From Benincasa hispida (Eukaryota > Streptophyta > Magnoliopsida > Cucurbitales > Cucurbitaceae): 64,000 nucleotides of DNA. Every line of letters starts with the position of its first letter. The stretch's first letter is position 1. The stretch spans positions 19,015,322-19,079,321 of the forward strand of contig NC_052359.1 of NCBI RefSeq assembly GCF_009727055.1, written 5' to 3'. The translations under genes and the position numbers were made by a program. Below the pieces are notes generated by a model. The model was not told the origin of the DNA, ran no database searches, and saw only the letters and a list, made by a program, of their open reading frames with translations. This document shows, in pieces, positions 34,559 through 46,780 of this stretch.

Positions 34559-34777
34559 NNNNNNNNNNNNNNNNNNNNNNNNNNNNNNNNNNNNNNNNNN
34601 NNNNNNNNNNNNNNNNNNNNNNNNNNNNNNNNNNNNNNNNNNNNNNNNNNNNNNNNNNNNNNNNNNNNNNNNNNNNNNNNNNNNNNNNNNNNNNNNNNNN
34701 NNNNNNNNNNNNNNNNNNNNNNNNNNNNNNNNNNNNNNNNNNNNNNNNNNNNNNNNNNNNNNNNNNNNNNNNNNNNN
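34559..34777. other. Assembly gap, 219 N
   Basis: An N run inside the integrase. ORFs crossing it are artefacts. Confidence 0.98.
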
Positions 34778-35075
34778 GGTATACATTGGATCACGTCAAT
34801 AAATAATTCCAGCTATTTAGGATAGTATTGCATTCTACAATATGCGATTACTCTTTCCTTTGATTGAGATGTTTTGCCAGTGCGATTAGACTATCCTGAT
34901 TGTTTTCTTATATCGTATATTCAGCATTTCATTGTGTAGTAGCAGGATCCTGGAATATTGAAAGCCGAAAGAATCCATTTGCAAAACTTTGGCTGCAGTG
35001 CGTTGTCCTCCAAGTGCCCTCCATAAGATAATCGTGGCACTGTGACAATAGGCGTTGTTGAGCAGCATCTGGTAC
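34778..35075 (-). pseudogene. Inverted integrase zinc-domain fragment
   Basis: On the minus strand this reads AYCHSATIILW...GGQRTAAKVLQ, then FGFQYSRI-like sequence and the end of the zinc region. That is the part of integrase missing from the plus-strand gene around the gap. The plus-strand gene resumes right after it at [19 protein letters not shown]. It is therefore a local inversion of about 300 bp adjacent to a gap, most likely a scaffolding error. Confidence 0.75.
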
Positions 35076-35720
35076 ACAAAAGTGGCCACCGCATAACATC
35101 CGCAAACAAATGGCCAGGCTGAAGTGTCCAACCGTGAAATTAAATTGATACTTGAAAAGGTAGTAAAACCTTTACGGAAGGATTGAGCAGTGAAGTTTGA
35201 TGATGCATTGTGGGCATACCGGACCTCATTTAAAACACCAATAGCTATGTCCCCATATGCGTTGGTATTCGGCAAAGCATGTCACTTGCCCTTGGAGCTG
35301 GAATATAAAGCATTGTGGGCGGTCAAGAAACTTAATTTCGATTTAAAGGAAGCAGGGGAAGCACGGAAAATTCAATCGGTCGAGCTAGAAGAATGGGGGA
35401 ACAACGCATATGAAAATGCAAAAATTTATAAGGAGCGCACCAAGCGCTGGCACGATCAACGCATATGTGGCAAGAACCTCCAAGTCGGATAGAAAGTCTT
35501 GCTTTTCAATTCACGTCTGCGACTCTTCCCGGGAAAGCTAAAGTCTCGTTGGTCTGGATTGTTCATAATTCGACAAGTACTTCTACATGGCGCGGTGGAA
35601 TTATCAAATGACGATGGTACCAACATATTCAAAGTCAATGGGCAAAGAGTCAAGGTATACCATGGAGAAGACTAGCATCGCCAAGTCGACTCCATGGAAC
35701 TAAGAAACTTTGAATAAAGA
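35076..35720 (+). pseudogene. Athila A integrase core end and C-terminus
   Basis: [21 protein letters not shown] contains the third catalytic Glu. After one stop it continues with [70 protein letters not shown] and the C-terminal [16 protein letters not shown] and [17 protein letters not shown]. Stops at 35185, 35490 and 35671 break it. The order and spacing match the ends of Athila integrases. Confidence 0.85.
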
Positions 35721-36501
35721 ACGAAGTAGGTGGTCCCTGCGTTGTCACATGATCGCAATTTCTTAGGGACGGAAGCTTGGGAAAACTTCAAGTCTTCAAC
35801 TCTTTTCTCCACTAACTCAGAATCTTCACTATTCTTTCAGCTATCTTTTTATTTGTCATTCTAAAAAAAAAAAAAAAGAAAGAAAAGAGAGAGAGATTTA
35901 ATTTGCATTAACGATTTTTCTTTTGTTTAAAATAATTTGACCCTCTCTTTGTTTCCTCACAACGATCGAGGCACTGGAATGCGGCGATGTCACGTGAAGA
36001 AGCATTCATCTTATTCCATTGCTGCAACCCATAGAAGAAAGATCGCCGCAAGGGTGGATGCGTCAACACAATACAGGCGACAACACAAAATTTGGGGGTG
36101 TACTCTTCCTTATCTTTATTTCAGTTTTGCGCTATCACATTCCATATCGCTTTTCGAAGTTTTATCACCGCATCCTTCTTGATTACCGCAATCATTTAAC
36201 AAGTAGATAAATTTAGTAGTTTACCGCATTCTGTTTCTTTACCAAGTAAGATTTCAATGATGAAAAATATGCTTCTATTTCTTTCGTATATATTAGAGTC
36301 AACTTAATCTTAAGATAGTCACCTCATACAATATTTCTAGAAGTTAGGGGTTTACTAGCTTTCTTTCAAACTCTCTTTACAACGTATTCTAGAACACCGC
36401 ATAAGTTATTTTAATCTTTTGGCAATGGGGACATTGCCACATTTTAAATTTGGGGGTGAGGTATTTATTTTTTGACCTTGCTATTTTCATTTCTAAAAAA
36501 A
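35721..36501 (+). mobile_element. Athila A 3' untranslated region
   Basis: Non-coding sequence after integrase. Two AAATTTGGGGGTG boxes lie at 36088-36100 and 36446-36458, 358 bp apart. The minus-strand element G5 has the same pair with nearly the same spacing (49470-49482 and 49113-49125). No env-like ORF is present, although some Athila elements carry one. It ends at a 25-N gap. Confidence 0.75.
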
Positions 36502-36526
36502 NNNNNNNNNNNNNNNNNNNNNNNNN
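36502..36526. other. Assembly gap, 25 N
   Basis: The second fixed-length 25-N gap. Sequence polarity flips across it: element plus strand on the left, reverse complement of the same element on the right. Confidence 0.98.
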
Positions 36527-39500
36527 TGGTTCTTAATTTCAATTGTACAGCTCCTTATATATTATTTAATTCTACTAGAAGTATGAAGACTGGGCAAGTT
36601 TTATAAACTTTTCAACAAAGGACTTTACTAAATATTCGAAACACGCATGATTTATTTCAAAAAGAAAATTTTTTCTACCGGGGTGACAAAAGATTTATCC
36701 TTGCACATACAAACAATTGTTACTTTTTATTTGCTATATAAGGTAATAAGCTTAATACGAATATATATAATAATATATAATATATATATATATAGTTATA
36801 TATTTAGATTTTTTATTTATTTTTTGTTACGTATTCATCCATAGTTTGAGTGCCTGAATCCAAATGCCTTTGGCCTTTACGTTTTGGTTGCACACCCCAC
36901 GGGTGTCATGCGAACCATGACTCAACTGATGAAGCTAATGCATTCTTTCTCTAAACTAAACTCTCATACCAGGGATTTGGCACTCTGAATTTGTGGTGCA
37001 TGACGATTAAATGTTAGTGAATCCTGGTCAACTTACTATTCGGTTTTGGGCTTGACACCCCACAATGGAAACAAAGTGTTTGTTTTAATCCGTGTGTGCT
37101 ATGGGCTAAGGACATCACACAGACTACGTCGGTAGACTTACCCTTTCACAACTTAAACTCTTATACGAAACATGAGTTGTTCCCGCTTTGCAATTGACAA
37201 TGAGTTGTTATTACTCAAAAAGTTTGTCTTTTTGTTTTATTTTATTTTATTAGAAAATGAAAATAGGGACAAGTGTGCAGAGAATATATAAATGTGTACC
37301 TCACACGAAACGATGCTCCCAAATTTTGTAAAAATGTGGCAAACGCTCGAGCGATGCAAAGAGATTAAAATAACGTTATGCGGTGGTTCTAAGAATACGT
37401 TGTAAAGAGAGTTTGAAAAGAAAGGCTTATGTAAACAAAGACACCCTAACTTCTAGAAATAATTGGTTATGTGCAGGTGACTCAGTGTTTTAGAGGAATT
37501 AAAGTTGACTCTAAATATTACGAAAGGAGAATAGAAGAGCATAATTTCTTTTCAATTCATTTGAAATTGTCTCTCATCTTGGTAAAGGGATAAGTCAAGA
37601 TGCGGTTAGCATACCTTACTCAAATTTATCTACTTGTTTTAAGAGATGATTTGGCGGTAAATTTTCAAGAAAGGATGCCGGTAGAGAGTAAAACTTCGAA
37701 AAGCGGATATGGAATCGAGTGAGAGAATTTTACAGCGCAAATGAAATAAAGACTACAGGAGATTAGAGTACACCCCAAATTTTGATGTTGTCCAGACCTG
37801 TACTCGTTGTTTTATATTGCCTTAGCATCCACACCCTTAGCGGTCGATCTTGTCTTTGCTATTGGAGTTGCTCAGCGAGTATGAGAATTAGATGAATGCT
37901 TCTTCACGTGGGACGAGTGCCGGCGATTCGCATGTTGCACCTCCGATAGTTGTGAGGCCAAAGATAGCAGTTTTAAAGATACGAGGTTCAAATTATTTTA
38001 AAACAAAAGAAAAATGCGTTAAATGTTGAAAAATAATACAAATCTCCTCTCTCTTTTTCTTCTTCTTTTATTCTTCTTTTTTTAGAATGACAAATAAAAA
38101 GATAGGCTGAAAGGAATGAGTGAAGATTTTCTGAGTGTAAAATTATGTTGGAGAAAAGAGTTGAAGACTATTTGAAGTTTTCCCAAGCTTCCGTCCTAAG
38201 AATTGCGATCTTGGACAACGGACTACGAGGTTACCGTACCTTAATCTTCGAGATTTTCATTTATTCAAAAGTTTCTTAGTTCCATGGAGGTCAGACTTAT
38301 GTGCGTTATAGTCTAGTCTTACTTAACCATGGTTTATAGCATGAAGATAAAAATTTTGACTCTTATGCTCCATTGACTTTGTGAATATAGTTGGTGACCA
38401 GCAAATGAGCATATCGTCATTTGATCACATTCTCACACAGCTGCCATAGTATAGAAGTTACTTATGAAGTTATATGTCTGAATTTAATTTGAAAACAATC
38501 AAACCTAACGAGACTGTTTTAGGCATTTCGCCGGGAATGTATAACGTCGAGACGTGAATTGAAAAGCAAGACTTATCGCGACCTGTAGTATGCGAGTTCT
38601 TCGCCACATAACTTTGCGTTATGGATCTGTTATTATGCAAACCGGTTGGTGCGTTCTTCCTATATATAAAATTTTTGCATTTTCATAATGCGTTGTTCCC
38701 GCCATTTCTCCTACTAAGGCGTCGGAATGAAAAGCAATAGCCTGATTTTGTAATTTGCCCCGTTGCTTCCTCTCTGCCTTTTTACCTTTAATCGAATTTA
38801 AGCTTTCTTTGACTCCGACGAATTGTCTTTATAGTAATAGGTGCCTAAAGGGCAAGTGAGACAATGTCTATTGTCCAGAATACCAACGCAAATATGGGTA
38901 GACAAGCTAAGTTGAGTGTATCGTAAAGACATGAGTGATATCTCGGTGACGACCACACTACAAGGCAAATTTGACATAGCAAAACTTCACGTGCTCAAGT
39001 TCCTTCCGTAAAGTTTTACTACCTTCAAGTATCATTTTAATTCAGGATTCGACGGTATCACAGCGCTTCAGCCTGCCATTTGTTGCGGATTGTTGTTTAT
39101 ATGCGGTAGGCATCACTATTTGTAAATGTAAGGAGATTGTTGACCTGGCTTTACGCACATATGTGTCTAGCTGCCTTAATACTTGTTGGTCTGACACAAG
39201 TGATTGTAGTCGCTTTATAATGCATTTAATGATGGTGCACGGGGAAGTGCTCAGAGATTTTATTCACTTCGAAAAGTATTTTTGTACTTCAGATATTTAT
39301 GGGAGAACCTAACTGATCGCTATTCACTGTGCATGCATCCATTAGCAATTGCCCTACATTTGGAGACATAGTCAACGACTTAATAAAAGATTAAAAATTG
39401 TTATAACCACCCTAGTTTGACAAGAAGGGAATGGTCCATGAAATCATCACCAACCAATTTCATTAACCATGAAATAATTCCAGCTCTAGAGGGAATTGTT

Positions 39501-40844
39501 ATTTCATGCACAGCATTGCGTACTTTCCGAGTGACGAAATGTCTGCCTTAGAGTGGGTTGTGACAAACTCAAGGTTTTTAAAAGGGTCCTGAGAGATACA
39601 CATATTTGGAATTGTGTAGTTTTCAGGGGACGAAGGCAATCCTTGAATATAATGAAAGAACGAAAGATTCACAGCATTTGCCAAATATCTTAACTTTTAA
39701 TGGCGCAGTATGTCGTTGTCCTCCCAAGAGTGGCCCTTTTAATATATAAGAGTGGAATCAGTTGGCACTTAAATGTGACTTATAGTAGGCGTGTTGAGAT
39801 AAAAGAGTTAAGGTTTTGTAAACCCTATCTACAGCATCTGGTTATCAACATAACATCGAATGTTGGTCTGCACCTCTTTTATAACAGATAGTGCGGACTT
39901 CTCATCCTATAGAATTCTAGTAGTCCCCTGACATGTGCATTCTTGGGTTTCTTGAGCTGTACTAGTCCGATTGATCTTGGGGTAGAGGTTCGTTATATCT
40001 TAAGGAGAGAAAATGGTACACAGACCCAAATAGGGAGAGACGATATGTCACACATACACCCATGGCCACGTTTCCTTTCTTATGCGAAACATAGCTGCTA
40101 CCCTCCATCTGGGAAACACGACACTTGGGACCTACACTCAAAATTCATTGTGGTCAAACACTTTCAGGATGTTCAAAGTACATGACGAAGTAGAATCCTA
40201 CAAACTTAGATACTCTCACGCTAAAATCCTCCTTTTACTGACTCAAAAAATATTAATACCATTGATATCAAATTCGTTGAAGTCACGGCAGAGAACCAAA
40301 CTTGTATCAAATCTAGGCTTTTGCCGTCCCTTCTTTGTCATCAAGATTATGGTGGTCAATACAACAACAAGTATGCCCCGGAATTATGTCCAAACAACTA
40401 AAAATCACAACTGCCAGATTGAGCACTTAATTATTGTCAGTGCTAGTTGTTAGAATGGATAGATTAATGAGATATTGAGGTAGCAAGGAAGTCAGGGTTT
40501 GCTATGGTTTTACTTCACACGCATATGCGATGGGGTGCAAATTGTTTCTTCTTTTGCGGCTAATAGCAGCTACCATCACATACCACTTTGCGTCGCACAT
40601 GATGTCAATGGTAGTGTCCAATCTGGGGGCAATTCACTAAGAATGTGAGTCGCGGTATATCACGCGAGAGTTCTGTTAAAATTCGAAAAATGAACACTGT
40701 TTGAATGGCAATTGTTGTCAAAATTCAAACTTTCTCGTCCTACCTCTTAGTAAGGAAAACGCACCTTAATTGTTACTTGCTAATACTTAAGAAAAGTCTT
40801 TTAACACCTAGTGATCATATGTAGAAATCTGGCATGACCTCCAA
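36527..40844 (-). other. Inverted noisy copy of Athila A pol and tail
   Basis: Reverse-complement matches can be followed in order. 36620-36705 matches 28348-28438. 37319 and 37770 hold the two AAATTTGGGG-type boxes inverted. 38160-38300 matches 35690-35790. 39010-39110 matches the [12 protein letters not shown] region near 35090. 39840-39890 matches 34525-34558. 40520-40630 matches the RNase H start near 33965-34080. The alignment is full of indels and substitutions, so no ORF here is real. It is a tail-to-tail inverted duplicate, probably from gap filling. Confidence 0.7.
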
Positions 40845-40985
40845 GAATAAGACTTAAGAAAATTCTCGTATATAGGATTTGAATGAAGTATCCTTGAGAA
40901 ATCTAGGAAAAGAACTTTGCGGTGGACTTGCTAAAGGAATCTTTAGCTTATGCTTGAGGACAAGCATTGTTTAAATTTGGGAGTG
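40845..40985 (+). mobile_element. Athila A 3' tail and polypurine tract
   Basis: Same sequence as 28491-28631, including AAATTTGGGAGTG at 40973-40985 abutting the LTR. Confidence 0.8.
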
Positions 40986-42639
40986 TGATAACGGGCAGAA
41001 ATGCACGTTATCATGGTACTAAGTTGTTAAACAATGTTGGATTACGTTGATGAAAAATGATAAATTGCGTCCATTAAGCATAAAATTTATAATATTGCAG
41101 TCGCGTGCATCAGCGTAATGGAACTATTAATTTTTGTATTTTTTTTGTGCAGAATATGCGTTAACGCATTACAGAGATTGCGATCATAGGAATTCATAAG
41201 TCGATCACAACCTCACCGCAAGACTTTGCGTTGATCGCGCTCGCAAATACTCCCCCAAGAAGAATCACCACAACATGGTGGACGCATGCAGACAAAAGGA
41301 CAATTAAGATCGATGGGACAGAAAGTTGACAATAGTCGAATCCAAATTAAGTTGACAACCAATAACGGTCACAAAGTACATCCAGCTTTATCAGTGACAA
41401 TTATCCGGTGCATCAGTCAGGAATTAAAGCTGTCTCATCTGTACAACTAGGAAAGATAAGTCACCTTTCACCTTTTTGATGCCCTATAAATACCAAGTGC
41501 ATTCTTCAGAGAAGGGGTTAAGCAGTCGATTAATTCATCACTTTACAAGTTTACACCTCTGTTCATAGTTTTCTTTTCCATTTCACCGTGGAGATAGAGA
41601 AGACTGGTGATGCTGGAGATCGTCTAAGGCAGCTCGAGAGAGAACATTGGGGCGTAAGAGCAGAGAGCGGGTTGACTCTCGCGAAAGCGAGAATATCTTT
41701 AGAGTAGAGTAGAACAGTCTAACACCTGGTGGCAAGAATTTTCCCCAGGTTCTTTACTATACTTGCATTGTTATTCTGTACTTCATCTTTTATCTATTCA
41801 ATGGAAGTTATAATTCTACATCTGCTCACTCTCTTAATACGCATGAGTAGCTAAACTAGTTGAATGGGTTGAGAGGAACTAAGACAACATGATCTAGGAA
41901 GTTCATTGCTTGCAATTGTCTTGTTTTATGTTGTGCGAAACATCCCTTTAGAGTTGCTCGAGAGAGAATCTAAAGAAAGAACCTGATGTCTCGAGTGATC
42001 GAGGTTAGAATCTGACTTGAAAGAGCAAGATTAGGCCTGCATAAACAAGAAATAGGGACATACAGATAAGCTCTGTTTGTCATTTTACATCGTATGCATC
42101 CTAGGAATATGAATGATATTATGCGATCGCATATTTGTGTGAATTTCATGTTGTCATTGCATAAATAAAAATAGAGGTTTATGTGTAAATCCTGTAGACT
42201 TATCGCATATTTATCGCATGCGTTCTAGCCTTAGAAGCCATGGCATTCGCGCCGAGAAGTGGTTTACTATTTTATGCATGTTGCATGATCGCAAGGCATG
42301 AACGCAACCTACGGAGTGTTAGCCAAAACCCTTCTCAACCCGTTCACCACATATTCATCGTATTTCCCGTTGCCAACTCTTTTCGAACTCTGCCGCAATT
42401 ATTATTATTTTTATTAATGCAACAACAAACCACTACCTTATTTATTTTACCAGTTACCGCAAAATTTTCATAAGAAAATTATCAACGCAACTATTTTTAC
42501 AAGTCCCTGTGATCGACCCTGGACTTACCAGGAAACTCAGAGGAATTTACACTTGGATTCCGCTGAGGAAACTTGAGTGCAAAACGTAATTCCATCAACG
42601 CCTATCATCCATTTCCATATTTAATAAAATAATGCATCA
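40986..42639 (+). mobile_element. Athila element A, LTR copy c (3' LTR)
   Basis: TGATAACGGGCA ... ATAATGCATCA, 1,654 bp, with a TATA box at 41485. It is identical by eye to copy b up to 41883, then differs abruptly by several percent (for example AAGACAACATG against AAGCTAACATG). Its end is followed by TATAC and the resumed copia frame, so this right boundary is genuine. Confidence 0.85.
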
Positions 42640-42644
42640 TATAC
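42640..42644. repeat. Target site duplication, right (TATAC)
   Basis: Pairs with TCTAC at 21960-21964, with one substitution. Confidence 0.75.
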
Positions 42645-43105
42645 TAACTACAGTTAAGAACTGGCTAGCAACCCAATTCCAAATGAAAAATTTGGGTGAA
42701 GCTCAGTTTGTTCTTAGTATACAGATCTTTTGGGATCGTAAAAACAAAGTGCTAGCACTGTCTCAGACATCGTACATTGACAAGATATTGCTCAAGTACT
42801 CGATGCAGAACTCCAGAGGGGCCTACTGCCGTTCAGGCATGGAGTCCTAAGACACCTCAAGAGGTTGAGAAGATGAGACGAATCAGTCTAACCAAGGCCA
42901 TTTTGATGTTGCTGACCCGTTAACGAAGGCTCTCACGGCTATAGTGTTTGAGGGTCACCTACGGAGCATGGGTCTAATAGGATCGCCCGATGAATTGACT
43001 GAGGGAAAATGGGGAGATTTTATTGTACTGGGCTTTTATGCCCTTAGTTTATTATTTTGTACTAAGTTTTCGTACACCCCACTTTGCTTTAGAACAAGTG
43101 GGAGA
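42645..43105 (+). pseudogene. Copia C1 RT end and RNase H end
   Basis: The frame that stopped at 21964 resumes here: TTVKNWLATQFQMKNLGEAQ, FVLSIQI, KVLALSQTSYIDKILLKYSMQNS. It then jumps after the MES/PFRHG-like segment directly to FDVADPLTKAL and VFEGHLRSMGL, the last part of the copia RNase H. Most of RNase H is therefore deleted. AAGTGGGAGATTTTTGGGG at 43097-43115 is the polypurine tract leading into the 3' LTR. Confidence 0.85.
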
Positions 43106-45241
43106 TTTTTGGGGTTGATGCCCTAAAGTCTCGATGTCCTATAGTTTTTAAACAATATATACGAACACTTGTGTTGTTAATATATGAATATTTACTTTCC
43201 ACATCTTGTTGTTTTGCTCGCGTTACTTCGTTTTATTTGCTTTACCACAAAACCAAAAATCATAAATCCCTGGTTATATGTATGTGACTCAAGATGTATG
43301 TTGGCGACATACAGGTGGATCATGTCTTGAGGATAACCCAGAATGTATGCTGTGTAAGTGGAATAAGGAGGGAAACCTTATACTGGTAAGACGCAACGGG
43401 CAGCGGCCACTTTATGGAATGGTCACAAGTGTTGTGACTTGTCACAGATGGTCTGATCCTAATCATTCATGTTAGGGACATACGAGCGAGGGTGTCTTAT
43501 ATGAAGAAGTTTGTATAAGACTGACCACGAAATGTTAACGTCTCGTTATATAACACCGTTCATGACAGAGGGACTTCACTTCACTAGGATGACCATAGGT
43601 AACATGACCCAATCCTGAGTGAGTTTGGAACTCTTGCCATTGAGGGCGGTCCTTTGATTATGTATGAGGTGAGAGTGGCCAGTTCGCCCGATTCAAAACC
43701 TACCATTTTGGGATTCGTCTGATTTGGGAAGCTGGAGGAACTCAACTACAGAAGATGGAATTCACTCCTTCCTGAGGCATGTGGTGGTAAGTAGATAGGT
43801 GGCTCCCTTAGGGCTGATTTTGGGGCTTGAATGAGATGTGGCCCCACACACCTTTGTCCTTGCCCGAAAGGTGTTCACACATAGGTGGACTATGTTTGTA
43901 TTTCTTCATTAGAGAATCAGTTTACTTAAAAGGAGTGAGATGTAACTACAAGGGCAAAACGATAAATTGGCCCAGCTGTACTTAGAGCATCTTTGAAGGG
44001 TCATCGTACTCATGACTGGTTATATCCAATGGACACAGAAATATATCTGTGGTAAGAAGAGTTCAGTTGTTGGTCTTTAGTGGAATCACTAACAGTTAAC
44101 GGATGGTGGATCTCGTGACTAAAGAGTTTAGTAAGCTATCCACGTACCATTAGAGCTTCGAGCCACAGGTCCATTAGGTCACTGGGTAGCTTGGATAAAG
44201 TCGAGAACCAGTGTTTGGGTTAATTTGAAATGTTCAAATTGACAAGAGGAAGTTCAATTATATATGATATAATTGGCTAAATGTATGAGATACATTAATT
44301 TGTAAGAAATTAGATATAAATATGATTTACATTAAGTAGAGAAGAAAATACTATAGTAGATATGTGATATCAAACTATAGGATATAAATATAATATGATT
44401 ATATTTATTAATTTATCAATTGATTAATTATGTATAAATTAATCATTTTATCACGTTTGGACGTGGGTAGTGGGCAACGTCAGTTATGGTAACCAATGGG
44501 TTAAAATGAAAATAGTTTTCATTTTTGAATCATGCAATCGATCATCGTTGATCCGCCCAAAGAGAATTCATGAAGCGCACGTTGGTGAAAGAAGATGATC
44601 GCTCGAGAGCCTATACGATAGTCGCTTCTCTACCTAGACGATCATCCACCTCAAGCTAAACGATCGCACACTGTCGCCTAGTCGATCGGATAGCTTCTCT
44701 AGACGATCGTATAGTGTGCCAATTTAGCTAAATGATCGTATACTTTTTCCTAAACTATCGTTCAGCAAATCCTACACGATCATGTAGCTCCTTTAGACGA
44801 TAAGCATTTCTGCTATACGATAGCATAGTTTTCTCTCCAACTTGCTTATCGCCTACACGGTGTGTTCTCCTCCGTCCTCTACCAAACTCACCAGAGCCCA
44901 CTCTTTGGGTTTTTAACACCGAGGATAGCTAAGTTTCCCTAGTGGTGGTGTTGTCCCCAAATCTTTGTTCATGTACGTTCGGATCTTGCACTAACAGTCG
45001 AGAGACTCGCCGGGTGTTGGTAGATCGGTGGAGTTTTCCGCTGTTATGGGTTCACATAAACGAAGATTGTCTTCCTCTGGTATAAACCCCTTTCTCTATG
45101 TTTTATCGTATTCTGAGCATGCTGTTGTTGAATTTAATATGCATAACTATTAGTATAGAATGTATATTGTTTATATTCCGGTCACTGTGAAATCGGAGCG
45201 ATCTAAGCCCGCTCATGGAACTCTCGGTATGAGATCCTTCA
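43106..45241 (+). mobile_element. Copia C1 3' LTR
   Basis: It starts near TTTTTGGGGTTGATGCCCTA and ends ...GAGATCCTTCA, about 2.1 kb. It is homologous to the solo LTR at 9317-11332. From 44580 to 44830 it has at least eight CGATCG or near-CGATCG palindromes of the type AGACGATCGTATAG. The exact start is uncertain by a few bases because the first nucleotides have mutated. The right flank is the interior of an Athila LTR (G4). Confidence 0.8.
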
Positions 45242-46192
45242 TGAGTAACTAAGCTTCTGATTGGGTTGAGATGCACTTAGCTAGCATGACCTAAGATCTT
45301 CATTTTATGCGATCATCTTGTCTTATGTATGAGTGATCATCTTGTCTTGTGTATGAGTCCATCACCCTTTAGAGCCACTCGAGAGAGAGTCGAAAGAAAG
45401 AACCTATACTTGAGAGAGCTAGGTTAGAATCTAGATCTCGAGAGAGTCAAATAAGAACTGCATAAGCAAGAGATAGAAACTTAGAGAAAAGATCTGTTTG
45501 CTAACAGGCATCGCATGCACCCTAGAAATAGGATATGATAGTATGTGTTCGCCTTGTGTATGTATGTGTCATTCATCATCGCATAGACAAGAATAGAGGC
45601 TTAGACATAAGTCCTATAGACATCATCGTATACATCGCATGCGTCCTAAAATTAGGAGCTATAGCAATTGCATTGAGAGATGACCTGCTGTTGTATGTGT
45701 GTAGCATGATCACATACCTTGAACGCAATCTTAGGAAGTGTTAGCTAAATCCCGTCTCAACCTGTTCCCTGCATACTCATTATAACTTTCGCTATTATTA
45801 ACTCTTTTCTCAATTCCGCCATATAGGATTTATATTTTAAAACATACACACCAACTAACTTATTGTTTTGATTGTTACCGCAAAGGAATAAGAAATTATC
45901 GTCGCATACTGTCTCCATAGTCCCTGTGTTTGACTTTTCTCAAATCCGTCTCATACATTTATTTTATACCGCAAACATCAACCCAAAATAACTATTTGAT
46001 TATTTGGTTACCACAAAGTCTTCTTAGAAATTATCACCGCATACTGTTTTCCCTAGTCCCTCAGTTCGACCCTAGACTTACCAGGAAACTCAGTGGGGTT
46101 TATACTTGGATTTCGCTGAGAAAACTTGTTGCTCAACGCATTCCAATCACCGCATTCCTTCCCATAATTTCATCGCATAAAATAACGCATCA
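45242..46192 (+). mobile_element. Athila G4 LTR, 3' part
   Basis: This parallels the second half of the Athila LTRs (GAGTAACTAAGC, CTCGAGAGAGAGTC, CGACCCTAGACTTACCAGG), ending ATAACGCATCA. The 5' part is missing where copia C1 adjoins. Around 45880-46080 a segment of about 130 bp with TTACCGCAAAG and AGTCCCT is present twice in tandem. After 46192 gag sequence begins without a primer binding site, which indicates a deletion. Confidence 0.75.
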
Positions 46193-46780
46193 GCATCACA
46201 TCCCTACAAAGCCAAATTAATGCAATGATGAATTTAATACAAGGAATCATAATCAGAAGCCCAGGAACGCATAGGGGGTAGGTCAATGCAATGGATCAAA
46301 AGAGTGCAAGTTGTGCCACTTGCGGAGAAGGCCATCCAATCGAAGAATGTCGGAGGAACCCACAGTCTGTTTATTTCATGAAGAATAATGCTTTCTCCAA
46401 TACTTACAACCCTGGATGGAGAAACCACCCTAACTTCGCATGGAAAAATCAAAAACAAAATTTCAAGCGATGGCGCAAAAAAAGGGCCACAAGGATTTTT
46501 CCCGGGAACAAACGGTCAAACATAAAATCAAGCTAGTATTTCGCAGGCGTCTCAATCTTCATCTCTGGAGAGCTTAATGAAGCAGTATATTGAGAAGAAC
46601 GAAACAGTACTCCAGAATCAAGCGACGTCTATCTATAATCTTGAAATTCAGATGGGACAGATTGCAGGCAAGCTCAAAAGTAGACCGCAAGGGGCATTGC
46701 GAAGTTCAACTGAACTCCTGCACAACCCAGGGAGTATGGGAAAGGAGCAATGTCAAGTTGTGACATTGCAAAGTGGTAAG
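46193..46780 (+). pseudogene. Athila G4 gag, C-terminal part
   Basis: The frame begins in mid-gag (SLQSQINAMMNLIQGI), with one stop before the nucleocapsid knuckle CATCGEGHPIEECRRNPQS at about 46312-46350. YNPGWRNHPNFAWKNQKQNF follows, then a frameshift, then SLESLMKQYIEKNETVLQNQ, IYNLEIQMGQIAGKL and VVTLQSGK. The N-terminal gag is missing. The G5 insertion follows directly, and the sequence continues as TVSEEKKEPS at 53546, with the target duplication supplying the overlap. Confidence 0.85.
46776..46780. repeat. Target site duplication of G5, left (GTAAG)
   Basis: Perfect 5 bp match with 53541-53545. Confidence 0.9.

Noticed and set aside
34409..34825. ORFs spanning 34409-34825 and 34547-34794
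   Set aside because: They run through the 219-N gap.
35721..36501. Possible env-like ORF after integrase
   Set aside because: I looked because some Athila elements carry one. Only short ORFs are present, with no signal peptide or membrane-segment pattern.
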